A stretch of DNA of 64,000 nt from Chryseobacterium sp. CH25 (GTDB lineage: Bacteria; Bacteroidota; Bacteroidia; Flavobacteriales; Weeksellaceae), in contig NZ_NRQT01000003.1 of assembly GCF_004119455.1 (NCBI RefSeq), positions 310,001 through 374,000 of the forward strand. The letters are read 5' to 3'. Below, in pieces: positions 43,273 through 52,443 of this stretch. How positions within the stretch are numbered: the first letter of the stretch is position 1; every line of letters starts with the position of its first letter. The notes under the pieces were generated by a model that ran no database searches, was not told the origin of the DNA, and saw only the letters and a program-made list of their open reading frames with translations. Both the position numbers and the translations under genes were made by a program.

Positions 43273-44517
43273 ATGAATGACGAAGCAAAAAGAAAACAGC
43301 TTAGAAAATATAAGGCATTTGCCACAGGACTTTTTGTTCTGATGGCACTTATTTTCATTGTGACAACCATTATGCAGAAGTCTAATTCTTCTCACTGGAT
43401 AGGCTATGTACGTGCTTTTGCGGAAGCAGCTATGGTAGGTGCTTTGGCAGACTGGTTTGCGGTTACCGCCTTATTCAGTCATCCTCTTGGGCTTCCGATT
43501 CCTCATACCAATCTTATTGAAAACAGCAAACAGAGGTTAGGAGATAATCTGGGAAGCTTTGTAGTCAGTAATTTTCTTTCTCCTCAAAATATACGTCCCT
43601 ATATTCAAAAAATAAAGGTTTCCGGTTTTGCCGGAGAATGGCTTACCAAAGAGAAAAATCAGGATATTCTCATCCGAAACCTGTCTGATATTGTTCTTGA
43701 TATCCTCAATAAACTTGATGATTCTACTGTAAGTCAATTCATCAGTAAGAAGGTATCTGATATGACGGATGATATTAAACTCAACAAGGTTGTAGGAAAC
43801 GGTATCAATTATATCCTGGAAAAGAATGACCATCAGAGAATCATCACCAATCTTGCCAAGCAGATTAAAGAATACATTGTTCAAAATGATGAAATGATAA
43901 AGGATAGGGTAAAAAAAGGAAGCTATACCTTCATTCCATCTTTTGTGGATAATAAAATTGCAGATAAGATCGCAGATGGTTTATCTGAGTTTTTCAAAGA
44001 AATAGAGGAAAATACAGAGCATGAAGTCAGAGGGTTAATCACTCAAAAAATTCATGAATTTTCTGTTGATCTTAAGGAAGATCCAAAATGGGATGAGGAA
44101 TTTAAGACGATTAAAAATGGGCTTCTTAAAAATGATAAACTGGAAGAATATTCCAATGATATTTGGGTATCCATCAAGAAAACATTGATGAAAGAATTGC
44201 AGGAAAATCATTCTGCATTGAAAAATTACCTTTCCAAAAACCTGAATGAGTTTTCACAAAACTTAAAAACAGACGAAAACCTTCAGAACAAAATAGATCA
44301 TTGGGTTCGGGTAACGGCTTATAAATATATTCTGAAAAACACCCATCAGTTCGGAAACCTCATCAGTACTACGGTGGGGAACTGGCAAGGTAAGGAACTG
44401 AGTGAAAAACTGGAACTGGAAGTAGGTAAAGATCTTCAGTTTATCCGTGTAAATGGGACTCTGGTTGGAGGATTGGTAGGACTTATCATTTATACCATTG
44501 CTCATTTCTTTATTTAA
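43273..44517 (+). CDS. DUF445-family membrane protein
   Basis: A 414-residue protein of the DUF445 (YjiN/YtwP-like) family. An N-terminal membrane helix (ATGLFVLMALIFIVTTIMQ) is followed by the family's signature YVRAFAEAAMVGALADWFAV and FSHPLGLPIPHTNLI, then long helical, probably coiled-coil segments (about 100-370), and a final membrane helix (GTLVGGLVGLIIYTIAHFFI). The layout suggests a membrane-anchored cytoplasmic or periplasmic rod. Function is unknown. A longer GTG start at 43222 is open, but it would place the -7 box inside the gene. Confidence 0.9.
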   Translation: MNDEAKRKQLRKYKAFATGLFVLMALIFIVTTIMQKSNSSHWIGYVRAFAEAAMVGALADWFAVTALFSHPLGLPIPHTNLIENSKQRLGDNLGSFVVSNFLSPQNIRPYIQKIKVSGFAGEWLTKEKNQDILIRNLSDIVLDILNKLDDSTVSQFISKKVSDMTDDIKLNKVVGNGINYILEKNDHQRIITNLAKQIKEYIVQNDEMIKDRVKKGSYTFIPSFVDNKIADKIADGLSEFFKEIEENTEHEVRGLITQKIHEFSVDLKEDPKWDEEFKTIKNGLLKNDKLEEYSNDIWVSIKKTLMKELQENHSALKNYLSKNLNEFSQNLKTDENLQNKIDHWVRVTAYKYILKNTHQFGNLISTTVGNWQGKELSEKLELEVGKDLQFIRVNGTLVGGLVGLIIYTIAHFFI

Positions 44518-44533
44518 AAACGGACATATAACC

Positions 44534-45427
44534 ATGAAAAAACTTCTTATTCTTCTCTTACTTTCGTTTTTCCTTCCGGGTAAAAGTCAAAAGGTTGAGT
44601 TAAAAACAGTCACAGATTCATCTCAGGTCTTCAAAGGAGAAATAGCAGGAGTTCCCGTTACCTTACAGCTTCACTATGATGGTATTCCGGACTGCAATTT
44701 ATACCAGCATTTTGTAGACGGATGGTATTATTACGATAAATATCAGAAGAAAATTCCATTGACAGGACTATATGATTATGGAAAACTGTCATTATATAAT
44801 TTCGGGGCTAAGCATCAACAGGTTTCTAAACAATTCAAAGAAAAAATCAATTCGCCACAGGATGTGGAAAAAGTAGCTGAAATAGTAAAAGGCTTTAATC
44901 CGAAGGAAATCATTTTATTTGGGTACAACCAAACTAAAGAAAATCCTATTTCGGGAAGTTTTTATCTTGAGAATAAAGGCAAAACACAGCCAGCAAAACT
45001 ATTCACCGGTAATGAGATGATCTACCGTTATAATAATTATCTGACTTTACCTAATAACAAAAGAATCAACACCTTTGATATTATTAACCTATATGGTGGA
45101 AATCAACTAATTTCTTATGTTTCCGGAGAAAAAGGGAACAGAGTTTTACTGTATTTTGAACATTCTTCCAACCTTAACGCCTGTGGAAGATGCGGTGCCA
45201 GTGAAGGTGAAAAAGGCTATAGAATTCTTTATTTTACCAAAGACTGGAATTATAAACGCTATGAAGAATTCCTTACTGAAAGCTGTTTGGAAAACATCTA
45301 TGATACTCCACAAACAAAATCAAAGGATGGCAAAACAATACAATATAAAATAAAAAAATCGGATTCCTCTCCGGCTCATACATTAACTGTCGACATCCGA
45401 AATGCATCTGTAATAAAATCAAAATAA
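44534..45427 (+). CDS. Secreted protein of unknown function
   Basis: A 297-residue exported protein. ATG 44534 gives a standard signal peptide (KKLLILLLLSFFLPGKSQ); the open frame reaches back to 44498, overlapping the DUF445 stop, but that version lacks a proper signal. The mature part is mixed beta with Tyr-rich stretches (FVDGWYYYDKYQKK) and a late Cys cluster (NACGRCGASEGEKGYR) that could form a disulfide or bind metal. I do not recognise the family. It is 16 bases after DUF445 and probably co-transcribed with it. A terminator shared with pyrD follows. Confidence 0.8.
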   Translation: MKKLLILLLLSFFLPGKSQKVELKTVTDSSQVFKGEIAGVPVTLQLHYDGIPDCNLYQHFVDGWYYYDKYQKKIPLTGLYDYGKLSLYNFGAKHQQVSKQFKEKINSPQDVEKVAEIVKGFNPKEIILFGYNQTKENPISGSFYLENKGKTQPAKLFTGNEMIYRYNNYLTLPNNKRINTFDIINLYGGNQLISYVSGEKGNRVLLYFEHSSNLNACGRCGASEGEKGYRILYFTKDWNYKRYEEFLTESCLENIYDTPQTKSKDGKTIQYKIKKSDSSPAHTLTVDIRNASVIKSK

Positions 45428-45430
45428 AAA

Positions 45431-45456
45431 AGAGTTCATATTCTGAACTCTCTTTT
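45431..45456. terminator. Bidirectional terminator
   Basis: AGAGTTCA and TGAACTCT pair around a 5-base loop, with A-rich sequence before and CTTTTT after. It lies between the unknown secreted gene and the convergent pyrD. Confidence 0.85.
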
Positions 45457-45460
45457 TATA

Positions 45461-46498
45461 TTATCTTGGCAATCTGCTTGCTCTTTTTAAAATCTCTTTG
45501 TTGATTTCATTAATCAGTTCCGGACCTTCATAAATAAATCCGGTGTATAACTGAACCAGACTTGCACCGGCATCTAATTTTTCAATAGCATCTTTTGCAG
45601 AATGAATTCCTCCTACTCCAATGATCGGGAATGCTCTGTTACTTTTATCGGAAATGTACTTAATCATTTTTGTACTTCTTTCACGAATAGGTTTTCCGCT
45701 TAGCCCTCCGTTTCCTATTTGCTCTAAAACTTCCGGAGGTGTTTTTAATCCTTCTCTGTTTACCGAAGTATTGGAGACGATTACTCCATCTATTTTTGTT
45801 TCTGCAATAAGCTCTACAATTTCGTCTAACTGAGCATTATTAAGATCCGGAGCTATTTTAAGGAGTATTGGTTTCTGTACAGATTTCGACTGATTGATTT
45901 TCTTTACTTCAGTAATCAGCTCACGAAGGTATTCTACATCTTCCAGTTTGGCGTGGCTTCCTACATTCGGGCAGCTTACATTCAGTACAAAATAATCTAC
46001 ATGAGGATGAAGACCTTCAAAACAATCCAGGTAATCCTGTGTATAGTTTTCAGGTTTTGTATCTGTATTTTTCCCGATGTTTCCACCGATGATGATTTTC
46101 CCTTTGTTGGATTTCAATTTTTCAATAGCAGCCTGAAGACCATCATTGTTGAATCCCATTCTGTTAATGATTCCACCATCTTCAATCAAACGGAATAATC
46201 TTTTCTTAGGATTTCCTGCCTGAGCTCTTGGGGTTACTGTCCCGATTTCTACAAATCCGAAACCTAAATCTCCCAATTCATTGAACAAGGTTGCATTTTT
46301 ATCAAAACCGGCAGCCAGTCCTACAGGATTTTTAAATTTCAATCCGAAAACTTCTCTTTCCAGACGTTTGTCTTCAATAGGTTTTGGGAAAAATAATTTA
46401 GTAAGAAATCCAAAATTCTTAAGCATTGAAAAAGTAAAGTGATGTACTTCTTCAGGATCACATTTGAAAAGAATCGGACGAATGAGCGATTTGTACAT
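45461..46498 (-). CDS. pyrD: Dihydroorotate dehydrogenase (quinone), class 2
   Basis: A 345-residue class 2 enzyme: an N-terminal amphipathic membrane-associated extension (about 1-40, [19 protein letters not shown]), then the barrel with [26 protein letters not shown] and RMGFNNDGL. Also visible are KIAPDLN, VSNTS and [11 protein letters not shown] for FMN binding. It oxidises dihydroorotate to orotate at the membrane in pyrimidine synthesis. The catalytic loop reads NVSCPNVG, so the base position holds Cys rather than the Ser found in the E. coli class 2 enzyme; a Cys there is usual for class 1. It is a single gene; the 164 bases upstream hold palindromic sequence only. Confidence 0.95.
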   Translation of the reverse strand: MYKSLIRPILFKCDPEEVHHFTFSMLKNFGFLTKLFFPKPIEDKRLEREVFGLKFKNPVGLAAGFDKNATLFNELGDLGFGFVEIGTVTPRAQAGNPKKRLFRLIEDGGIINRMGFNNDGLQAAIEKLKSNKGKIIIGGNIGKNTDTKPENYTQDYLDCFEGLHPHVDYFVLNVSCPNVGSHAKLEDVEYLRELITEVKKINQSKSVQKPILLKIAPDLNNAQLDEIVELIAETKIDGVIVSNTSVNREGLKTPPEVLEQIGNGGLSGKPIRERSTKMIKYISDKSNRAFPIIGVGGIHSAKDAIEKLDAGASLVQLYTGFIYEGPELINEINKEILKRASRLPR

Positions 46499-46616
46499 TG
46501 AAAAAAAGTTTTACAAAATTACTCATTTTAAAATTAATGGTGGATTAACCTATGATATTTTATCAAATTGCTTGATATATAGCATCTATAAGGTAGAAAG
46601 TTAATGTCACCTGCAA

Positions 46617-46646
46617 GATCCTTGACAAGGATTTAGGGTTGCCCTT
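46617..46646. other. Small palindrome between pyrD and truC
   Basis: GATCCTTG-a-CAAGGATT (46617-46633) is followed by a GGG/CCC mini-hairpin (GGGTTGCCC). The CCTTGnCAAGG core recurs at 52392-52402. It may be the 3' hairpin of truC, which ends at 46663 on the minus strand, but no clear T-run follows. Confidence 0.35.
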
Positions 46647-46662
46647 TTCTTTTAATTATCAA

Positions 46663-47358
46663 TTAAGAATACTGACTTAAATCAAAATTCAGGATGTCTC
46701 CTACTCTTTTAAATTCTTCATCTACAGTAGCATTCAATATTATTTCTTCATTGGTAACAGGATGATTGAAAATCAATTGATGAGCATGAAGCGTCATTTT
46801 ATTGATTCCAAATGTTTGAAGCCATAATTTATTCTGCTTATTGCAACCATGCTTACGACAGCCTAAAATCGGATGCAGGATATGTTTGAAATGTTTTCTC
46901 AACTGATGAAATCTTCCCGTTTCAGGGATTGCTTCTACCAAACAATATCTAGAAGTCTGATGCTTTAAAAAAGGTAAATCTATTTCTGAAGTCTGCAAAC
47001 GACGGTAATAGGTAACTGCATTTTGCGTGACTTCATTTTCATTAACCAGGTCATAATCGATGGTTTCTTCTTCTTTAGCCCAACCTCGCAGAATAGCAAT
47101 ATACTTTTTCTCCACTTCTCTGCCTGCAAAACGGTCACTCATTATTCTAAGGGTATCTTTATCTAACGTAAATAGCAGAACACCGGAAGTTTTTCGGTCT
47201 AATCTATGTACAGGATACACTTTTTGCCCGATCTGTTTCCTCAGCTCCTGAATAGCATACGTATCGGCCTCTCCGGCATAAAAAGATTTATGCACTAATA
47301 ATCCACTGGGTTTATTGATGGCAATAATATGCTCGTCACGATAAAGAATTTCTAACAT
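46663..47358 (-). CDS. truC: tRNA pseudouridine synthase C (RluA family)
   Basis: A 231-residue pseudouridine synthase. It starts MLEILYRDEHIIAINKPSGL, typical of TruC, and has the RluA catalytic motif HRLDRKTSGVLLF with the Asp nucleophile. It then has RYCLVEAIPETGRFHQLRKH and a C-terminal HAHQLIFNHP motif. It converts U65 of tRNAs in known TruC proteins. The frame is open back to 47496, but the extra 46 residues are translated from a hairpin repeat, so ATG 47358 is the real start. The protein is cytoplasmic and no operon partner is evident. Confidence 0.9.
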   Translation of the reverse strand: MLEILYRDEHIIAINKPSGLLVHKSFYAGEADTYAIQELRKQIGQKVYPVHRLDRKTSGVLLFTLDKDTLRIMSDRFAGREVEKKYIAILRGWAKEEETIDYDLVNENEVTQNAVTYYRRLQTSEIDLPFLKHQTSRYCLVEAIPETGRFHQLRKHFKHILHPILGCRKHGCNKQNKLWLQTFGINKMTLHAHQLIFNHPVTNEEIILNATVDEEFKRVGDILNFDLSQYS

Positions 47359-47384
47359 GGTGCAAAAGTAGAGATTTTCAACTG

Positions 47385-47460
47385 ATTCTAGCCCTGATTG
47401 TAACGGCATCCTTTTTTGTTGCGGCTGAAGCAAAGCGGAAGCCGTAACAAAAAAGATACA
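47385..47460. repeat. Hairpin repeat element upstream of truC
   Basis: TTTTTTGTTGCGGC (47412-47425) and GCCGTAACAAAAAA (47441-47454) pair over 14 bases with one G.T, around a 15-base loop. The flanks (CCCTGATTGTAACGGCATCC and AGATACAGTGGAAAGCAGG) look like part of the same unit. I recall closely similar elements being frequent in Chryseobacterium/Flavobacterium genomes; only one copy is here. It is GC-richer than its surroundings. Confidence 0.55.
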
Positions 47461-47539
47461 GTGGAAAGCAGGTTCCCGGCTCCTGACAAACCTCATTTGT
47501 AAACCTCATTAATTTTACTACTTTCGCGAAAATTATTTC

Positions 47540-48061
47540 ATGAAACAACTATTCCTTGTGCTGTTATTAAGCCTTATTTCACTAAACTCTTATGCACAAG
47601 CTTCAGATTCTATTCAGTTGGGGACAGCCCACAGATCTCTTTTTATTAAAGGAAATCAAACATTCAAATATTCTGAATATAAAAAAGTGTTCCACAATGC
47701 TGATGCCTTAAAGTATGCGAAAAGAGCACGTTCAAAAACTACAATGGGAAGCATTTTCGGATTTACAGGTGGGATTCTGATGGGTGTAGGAATTGTAAGA
47801 GCCCTGCAACCGGACGAGAAGGTAAATACTTATCTTGGAGACGGCAGAGTATATACCATGACTTATAAAAATAATTATGGCGGGTGGCAGCTAATAAGTC
47901 TGGGAGCTGGAATTACAATTGCCGGAATTATTATTAACTCCGGAACCAAAAAAAATTTAAGAAAAGCCATTGATATTGAAAATGGTTCTGACAGAAAGGA
48001 TCAGGCTTATTATAAAGTTGGATTTACCGGTAACGGAGCCTCATTAAGCTATAACTTTTAA
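47540..48061 (+). CDS. Small exported protein with Gly-rich membrane segments
   Basis: A 173-residue protein with a signal peptide (KQLFLVLLLSLISLNSYAQ). The mature part has two Gly-rich hydrophobic segments (about 75-96, GSIFGFTGGILMGVGIV; about 118-138, LISLGAGITIAGIIINSG) separated by a short charged loop. The end (GFTGNGASLSYNF) looks like an outer-membrane strand with a terminal Phe. I do not recognise a family; it could be a small envelope protein. A strong terminator follows. Confidence 0.75.
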   Translation: MKQLFLVLLLSLISLNSYAQASDSIQLGTAHRSLFIKGNQTFKYSEYKKVFHNADALKYAKRARSKTTMGSIFGFTGGILMGVGIVRALQPDEKVNTYLGDGRVYTMTYKNNYGGWQLISLGAGITIAGIIINSGTKKNLRKAIDIENGSDRKDQAYYKVGFTGNGASLSYNF

Positions 48062-48077
48062 GATCAAAAATAATAAG

Positions 48078-48102
48078 AAGCAGTTTTTTAACTGCTTTTT
48101 TT
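48078..48102 (+). terminator. Hairpin terminator
   Basis: AAGCAGTT (48078-48085) and AACTGCTT (48090-48097) pair around TTTT, then a T-run. Confidence 0.85.
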
Positions 48103-48133
48103 GTTGAATCTTATGATTTTGGATCCAATTTGC

Positions 48134-48141
48134 TATTTTTG
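48134..48141 (+). promoter_or_regulatory. -7 box of glyS
   Basis: TATTTTTG fits TAnnTTTG and ends 21 bases before ATG 48163. The frame is open to 48130, but that start would include the promoter, so 48163 is preferred. Confidence 0.6.
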
Positions 48142-48162
48142 CACATCAGACGTAAAAAAATT

Positions 48163-49704
48163 ATGGCAAAGCAAGAAGATGTTTTCAAGAAAGTAATTTC
48201 TCACGCTAAAGAATACGGGTTTATTTTCCCTTCCAGTGAGATCTATGATGGTTTATCCGCTGTTTATGATTATGGACAGAACGGGGCTGAACTTAAAAAT
48301 AATATCAAACAATACTGGTGGAAAGCTATGGTACAGCTTAACGAAAATATTGTGGGTATTGATTCGGCAATCCTTATGCACCCAACAACTTGGAAGGCAT
48401 CAGGCCACGTAGACGCTTTCAACGATCCATTGATTGATAATAAGGATTCTAAAAAACGTTTCAGAGCAGACGTTTTGGTAGAAGACTACTGTGCTAAAAT
48501 TGAAGATAAAGAGAATAAAGAAATCGAAAAGGCTGCGAAGAGATTCGGGGATGCTTTCGATAAAGATCAGTTTGTGGCTACCAATCCAAAAATTTTGGAG
48601 TACAGAGCGAAAAGAGAGGCTATTCTTTCAAGACTGGCAAAGTCTTTAGAGAATGAAGACCTTGCTGATGTAAAAGCTTTAATTGAAGAGCTAGAAATTG
48701 CTGATCCGGATACTGGTTCTAAAAACTGGACGGAAGTAAGACAGTTCAACTTAATGTTCGGAACAAAACTTGGAGCTTCCGCAGACAGTGCAATGGATCT
48801 TTATCTTAGACCGGAAACAGCTCAGGGTATCTTCGTTAACTTCCTGAATGTACAGAAAACTTCACGTCACAGACTTCCTTTCGGTATTGCACAGATTGGT
48901 AAAGCGTTCAGAAATGAGATTGTTGCAAGACAGTTTATCTTCAGAATGCGTGAATTTGAACAGATGGAAATGCAGTTCTTTGTAGCTCCGGGTACAGAAC
49001 TTGAATTCTACGAACAATGGAAACAAAAACGTCTGAACTGGCACAGAGCCCTTGGTTTAGGTGATGATAACTACAGATTCCACGATCACGAAAAATTAGC
49101 TCACTATGCTAATGCTGCAGCTGATATTGAGTTCAACTTCCCATTTGGTTTCAAAGAATTGGAAGGTATTCACTCCAGAACTGATTTTGACCTTAAGGCT
49201 CACGAACAATTCTCAGGAAGAAAACTTCAGTTCTTCGATCCTGAAAGAAATGAAAACTATGTTCCTTACGTAGTGGAAACTTCCGTAGGTTTAGACAGAT
49301 TATTCTTATCTATTTTCTCTCACTGCTTAAAAGACGAAGTATTGGAAGATGGTTCTGAAAGAACAGTTTTATCTTTACCACCTGCTTTAGCTCCAATTAA
49401 AGCGGCTATCCTTCCATTGATGAAGAAAGATGGTTTAGCTGAGTATGCTGAGAAGATTTTCAATGATCTGAAGTATGATTTCAACTTATTCTACGAGGAA
49501 AAAGATGCAATCGGAAAACGTTACAGAAGACAGGATGCGATTGGTACTCCTTATTGTATTACTGTAGATCACGATTCATTAACGGATCACACTGTAACCA
49601 TAAGAGACAGAGATACGATGCAGCAGGAAAGAGTTCCGGTTTCAGAATTGAGAAGAATCATTGATGAGAAAACCAACTTCAGAAATCTACTTTCTAAAAT
49701 ATAA
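48163..49704 (+). CDS. glyS: Glycyl-tRNA synthetase (dimeric type)
   Basis: A 513-residue class II synthetase of the single-chain (alpha2) type. MAKQEDVFKKVISHAKEYGF begins the N-terminal part. Motif 1 region SSEIYDGLSAVYDYGQNGAELKNN, motif 2 FGIAQIGKAFRNEIVARQFIFR with EFEQMEMQFF, and motif 3 TSVGLDRLFLSIFS are all visible. The C-terminal anticodon-binding domain (about 400-510) ends in RRIIDEKTNFRNLLSKI. It charges tRNA-Gly in the cytoplasm and is a single-copy essential gene. It has its own promoter and terminator. Confidence 0.97.
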   Translation: MAKQEDVFKKVISHAKEYGFIFPSSEIYDGLSAVYDYGQNGAELKNNIKQYWWKAMVQLNENIVGIDSAILMHPTTWKASGHVDAFNDPLIDNKDSKKRFRADVLVEDYCAKIEDKENKEIEKAAKRFGDAFDKDQFVATNPKILEYRAKREAILSRLAKSLENEDLADVKALIEELEIADPDTGSKNWTEVRQFNLMFGTKLGASADSAMDLYLRPETAQGIFVNFLNVQKTSRHRLPFGIAQIGKAFRNEIVARQFIFRMREFEQMEMQFFVAPGTELEFYEQWKQKRLNWHRALGLGDDNYRFHDHEKLAHYANAAADIEFNFPFGFKELEGIHSRTDFDLKAHEQFSGRKLQFFDPERNENYVPYVVETSVGLDRLFLSIFSHCLKDEVLEDGSERTVLSLPPALAPIKAAILPLMKKDGLAEYAEKIFNDLKYDFNLFYEEKDAIGKRYRRQDAIGTPYCITVDHDSLTDHTVTIRDRDTMQQERVPVSELRRIIDEKTNFRNLLSKI

Positions 49705-49713
49705 TATTAATAT

Positions 49714-49742
49714 AAAAGCCTTGATTTTTCAAGGCTTTTTTC
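49714..49742 (+). terminator. Terminator after glyS
   Basis: AAAAGCCTTGA and TCAAGGCTTTT pair around TTTT, followed by a T-run. Confidence 0.9.
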
Positions 49743-49780
49743 ATTTTCAAAAAAAATCATATCCATATTGTGAAAATGAT

Positions 49781-49788
49781 TACTTTTG
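49781..49788 (+). promoter_or_regulatory. Candidate -7 box for the lipoprotein at 49817
   Basis: TACTTTTG fits TAnnTTTG and lies 28 bases before the ATG. Confidence 0.5.
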
Positions 49789-49816
49789 AGGCTATTAAAA
49801 AAACTAATTATAAACT

Positions 49817-50641
49817 ATGAAGAAATTAATCATTTCATCGCTAGCTATAGCAGTAATGGCAAGCTGCAGCTCTTCAAACGATGACAGTACAAATGACAAC
49901 AATAATAGCACACCTACTCCTTATCTTCTAAAGACATTCACTGAAATTACTCAGGACGGCGATTCTTTTACTACACAATATAAGTATAACGGAACAAAAA
50001 TAACAGAAGCATTTGATGTTGCTGATAATGAAAAAACAGTATATACTTATGACGGTGATAATATCATCAAGACTGAAGTGTACACCAAAACGGGAGCATT
50101 AAAATTTATGAGAGAGTTTTCTTATTCTAACGGAAAACTGGTTTCTGAAAAAGTAACGGATAAGCACCAACCGGGAACTTTGGTTTACACTGAAACGTTT
50201 CAATATCTTAGTGACAGTCATATAAAGCACAATGCTCTTCAAACTTATACTTATAATTCAACCACCGGAGCTTACTCAGATATAAAATTCCAAGATAAGG
50301 ATATTTATCTTGATGCTAGCGGGAACCTACTTTCGATGACTTACTCAAATAACGGAACCACATACAGCACTACATTCTCTTATGATGGCAATAACCATCC
50401 TATGAAAAATGTAAAAGGGTATATAAAAATGGATATGCTCTCTCTTGCAGATGGTGAAATAGGTTATAGTAACCTGGTAAAAGCAGATGGAAACTATGCA
50501 GGTTCAGTAAATGGAACCACTAAGACCAGCGCTGTTCATACTCTTAATGCAGCTAATTATCCAACTAAATCAGTCATGACGTATACAAGTACGGCTTTTG
50601 GAACCAATAAACACACTTATCTTTACGAGTATAATAAATAG
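49817..50641 (+). CDS. Lipoprotein of unknown function with YD-like strands
   Basis: A 274-residue lipoprotein: lipobox AVMASC (Cys17) then a Ser/Asn/Asp-rich linker (SSSNDDSTNDNNNSTPTP), typical of Bacteroidota surface lipoproteins. The rest is beta-rich with repeated motifs resembling Rhs/YD-type strands (YTYDGDNIIKTEVYTKTGALKF, FSYSNGKLVSEK, FSYDGNNHPMK). Such proteins often form a short beta-sheet wrap. No catalytic motif. It stands alone between terminators. Confidence 0.8.
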   Translation: MKKLIISSLAIAVMASCSSSNDDSTNDNNNSTPTPYLLKTFTEITQDGDSFTTQYKYNGTKITEAFDVADNEKTVYTYDGDNIIKTEVYTKTGALKFMREFSYSNGKLVSEKVTDKHQPGTLVYTETFQYLSDSHIKHNALQTYTYNSTTGAYSDIKFQDKDIYLDASGNLLSMTYSNNGTTYSTTFSYDGNNHPMKNVKGYIKMDMLSLADGEIGYSNLVKADGNYAGSVNGTTKTSAVHTLNAANYPTKSVMTYTSTAFGTNKHTYLYEYNK

Positions 50642-50665
50642 TTATCTGCTCTGATTTACATATTT

Positions 50666-50691
50666 AGCCCTGAATTTTCAGGGCTTTTATT
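50666..50691 (+). terminator. Hairpin terminator
   Basis: AGCCCTGAA and TTCAGGGCT pair around two T, followed by TTTATTTTTC. Confidence 0.85.
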
Positions 50692-50740
50692 TTTCTTCAG
50701 TGTATTCCTATAATTTATTATTTTAGACCAAAATTAGACC

Positions 50741-52276
50741 ATGAAAAAAATTACTTTACTGGTGTTTGGATTAATCCAGACACTTGCATTTTCCCAAACT
50801 CAGGATTTAACAGCATTAGCTGCAGGAGACCATGTAGGAATGAATGCCTTATTTGATGATAAGGACAACCTTTATGGCTACGTTTCTATATATTCTTACG
50901 GAAAATCCGGAGATAAAACCAAGAAATTTGAATACGTTATATTGGATAAGAACCTTAATCCTGTTGCCAATAAAGAATTTGAAGGTGATATCACCGCTGC
51001 ATCTTATAGAGGGTATGTGGATTTTAAAGGTCAGATTATCCTAAAGCCATCCATGATGGATTATTCTCTGATAAAAAGCAGAGAAATCTTTACACCCGTT
51101 TCCATGGTTATTAATCCGAAAACCAATACCATAACCAGAAAAGTCTATTATGATTATCTTGAAGACGGAAGCTTTAAAGAGATCAATGAACCGAAAAGCT
51201 GGAAGGAACAAAACAAAGAGAACCGAAGTGAAAAAAGAGAAAAAGGGTACAATTATGTTTCAGCAGTAGCAGAAACGAAAGAAGGGGGCTATTTTGCCGT
51301 AGAATACAAAGATTATGGAAAGTATATCAACAGCAACAGCCTGATGAAGTTTGATGAAAACAAAAAGGAAGTATGGCGCTATAAATATAATACAGACGGA
51401 ACCAAGAAAGTTTTTTCTACCTTGACTCCTCTGGAAAAAGATGAAAATTATATCTATTCTATCCTGAAGAAGGTGGATGATGATAAAAAAACATTCAGTC
51501 TCCTTGTTCTTGATATGAAAACGGGAAAGCAGATTGCCAATAACCCCATCACAGGAATTACAGATAAGACCATTGAATACATAGATACTTTTATTTCCAA
51601 TTACAATGCTCTTGATAATGACAAAACTTTTGATGACAAAATTGTATTAATGGGACGAAACTATGCTCCCAACGATTATGATATAGGATTTTCCAGATTA
51701 ATGATTAATAAATCCAATTTTAGTATTGATACAAAAACGCTTAACTATAAACCTGACTTTGTTCCCCACCTGCCTAAAATAGATGCACATGGATATGTAG
51801 AAAGCGGATATTATCTCCTTACTAAAGACTTATATTTCATGAGTGACGGAAGTGTAGGTATTCTTTCTGAAAAATATAAACCTGCCGGCCAATACAACGC
51901 TCCAAAAACAACGGATCTTGTTTATGTGTACACAGATAAGGATTTCAAAATTAAAGATCTTAAAGTACTGGAAAAAGAAAAAACAAAATGGGCAATCAAT
52001 AGTGATTATCTGTTTTCACAATACCTCAACGGTGGAAAAGACGTGGTTTTCTTCTACCGCGATTATCAGAAAGATGAAGTAACCAGACAGAAAAAGTGGA
52101 ATCTATTTATCAATACAGTTATTGACGGGAAATTCAAGCAGGAAATTATTCCTATTTCCGAAAAGGATAACTACCAGGTAACTCCTTATGTTGCCAAAGA
52201 AGGTTATATTCTTCTCCGTGAATACAATACGAAAGATAAATACAATAAGATCCGTTTAGAAAAACTGAACTACTGA
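50741..52276 (+). CDS. Exported protein of unknown function, possibly beta-propeller
   Basis: A 511-residue protein with a signal peptide (ITLLVFGLIQTLAFSQ). The body has many short strands with acidic turns and repeated phrases such as YGYVSIYSYGKSGDKTKK, MKFDENKKEVWRYKYNTDG, DLVYVYTDKDFKIKDLKVLE, suggesting a propeller-like or WD40-like fold. No lipobox, membrane segment or catalytic motif is visible. I do not recognise the family. It stands alone, followed by a strong terminator. Confidence 0.78.
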   Translation: MKKITLLVFGLIQTLAFSQTQDLTALAAGDHVGMNALFDDKDNLYGYVSIYSYGKSGDKTKKFEYVILDKNLNPVANKEFEGDITAASYRGYVDFKGQIILKPSMMDYSLIKSREIFTPVSMVINPKTNTITRKVYYDYLEDGSFKEINEPKSWKEQNKENRSEKREKGYNYVSAVAETKEGGYFAVEYKDYGKYINSNSLMKFDENKKEVWRYKYNTDGTKKVFSTLTPLEKDENYIYSILKKVDDDKKTFSLLVLDMKTGKQIANNPITGITDKTIEYIDTFISNYNALDNDKTFDDKIVLMGRNYAPNDYDIGFSRLMINKSNFSIDTKTLNYKPDFVPHLPKIDAHGYVESGYYLLTKDLYFMSDGSVGILSEKYKPAGQYNAPKTTDLVYVYTDKDFKIKDLKVLEKEKTKWAINSDYLFSQYLNGGKDVVFFYRDYQKDEVTRQKKWNLFINTVIDGKFKQEIIPISEKDNYQVTPYVAKEGYILLREYNTKDKYNKIRLEKLNY

Positions 52277-52326
52277 TATCATAGAATCATTTTGAATTCT
52301 TCTAAGAAAAAATGATCTTAAAAAGG

Positions 52327-52355
52327 AAACCTATCTCACCTTTGAGATAGGTTTT
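52327..52355 (+). terminator. Hairpin terminator
   Basis: AAACCTATCTCA and TGAGATAGGTTT pair around CCTT, followed by TTAG. Confidence 0.88.
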
Positions 52356-52443
52356 TAGTTTTTCTCATGGATTAAAGAGTTTGGGCTTTTAGCCTTGTCA
52401 AGGTTCCCGCATCTTCAAAAATCAGAGGGATCAAGTTGCAACA

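Noticed and set aside
46617-52402. CCTTGnCAAGG palindromes as a defined dispersed repeat family
   Set aside because: Only an 11-base core is shared between 46618 and 52392, too short to claim a family from two copies.
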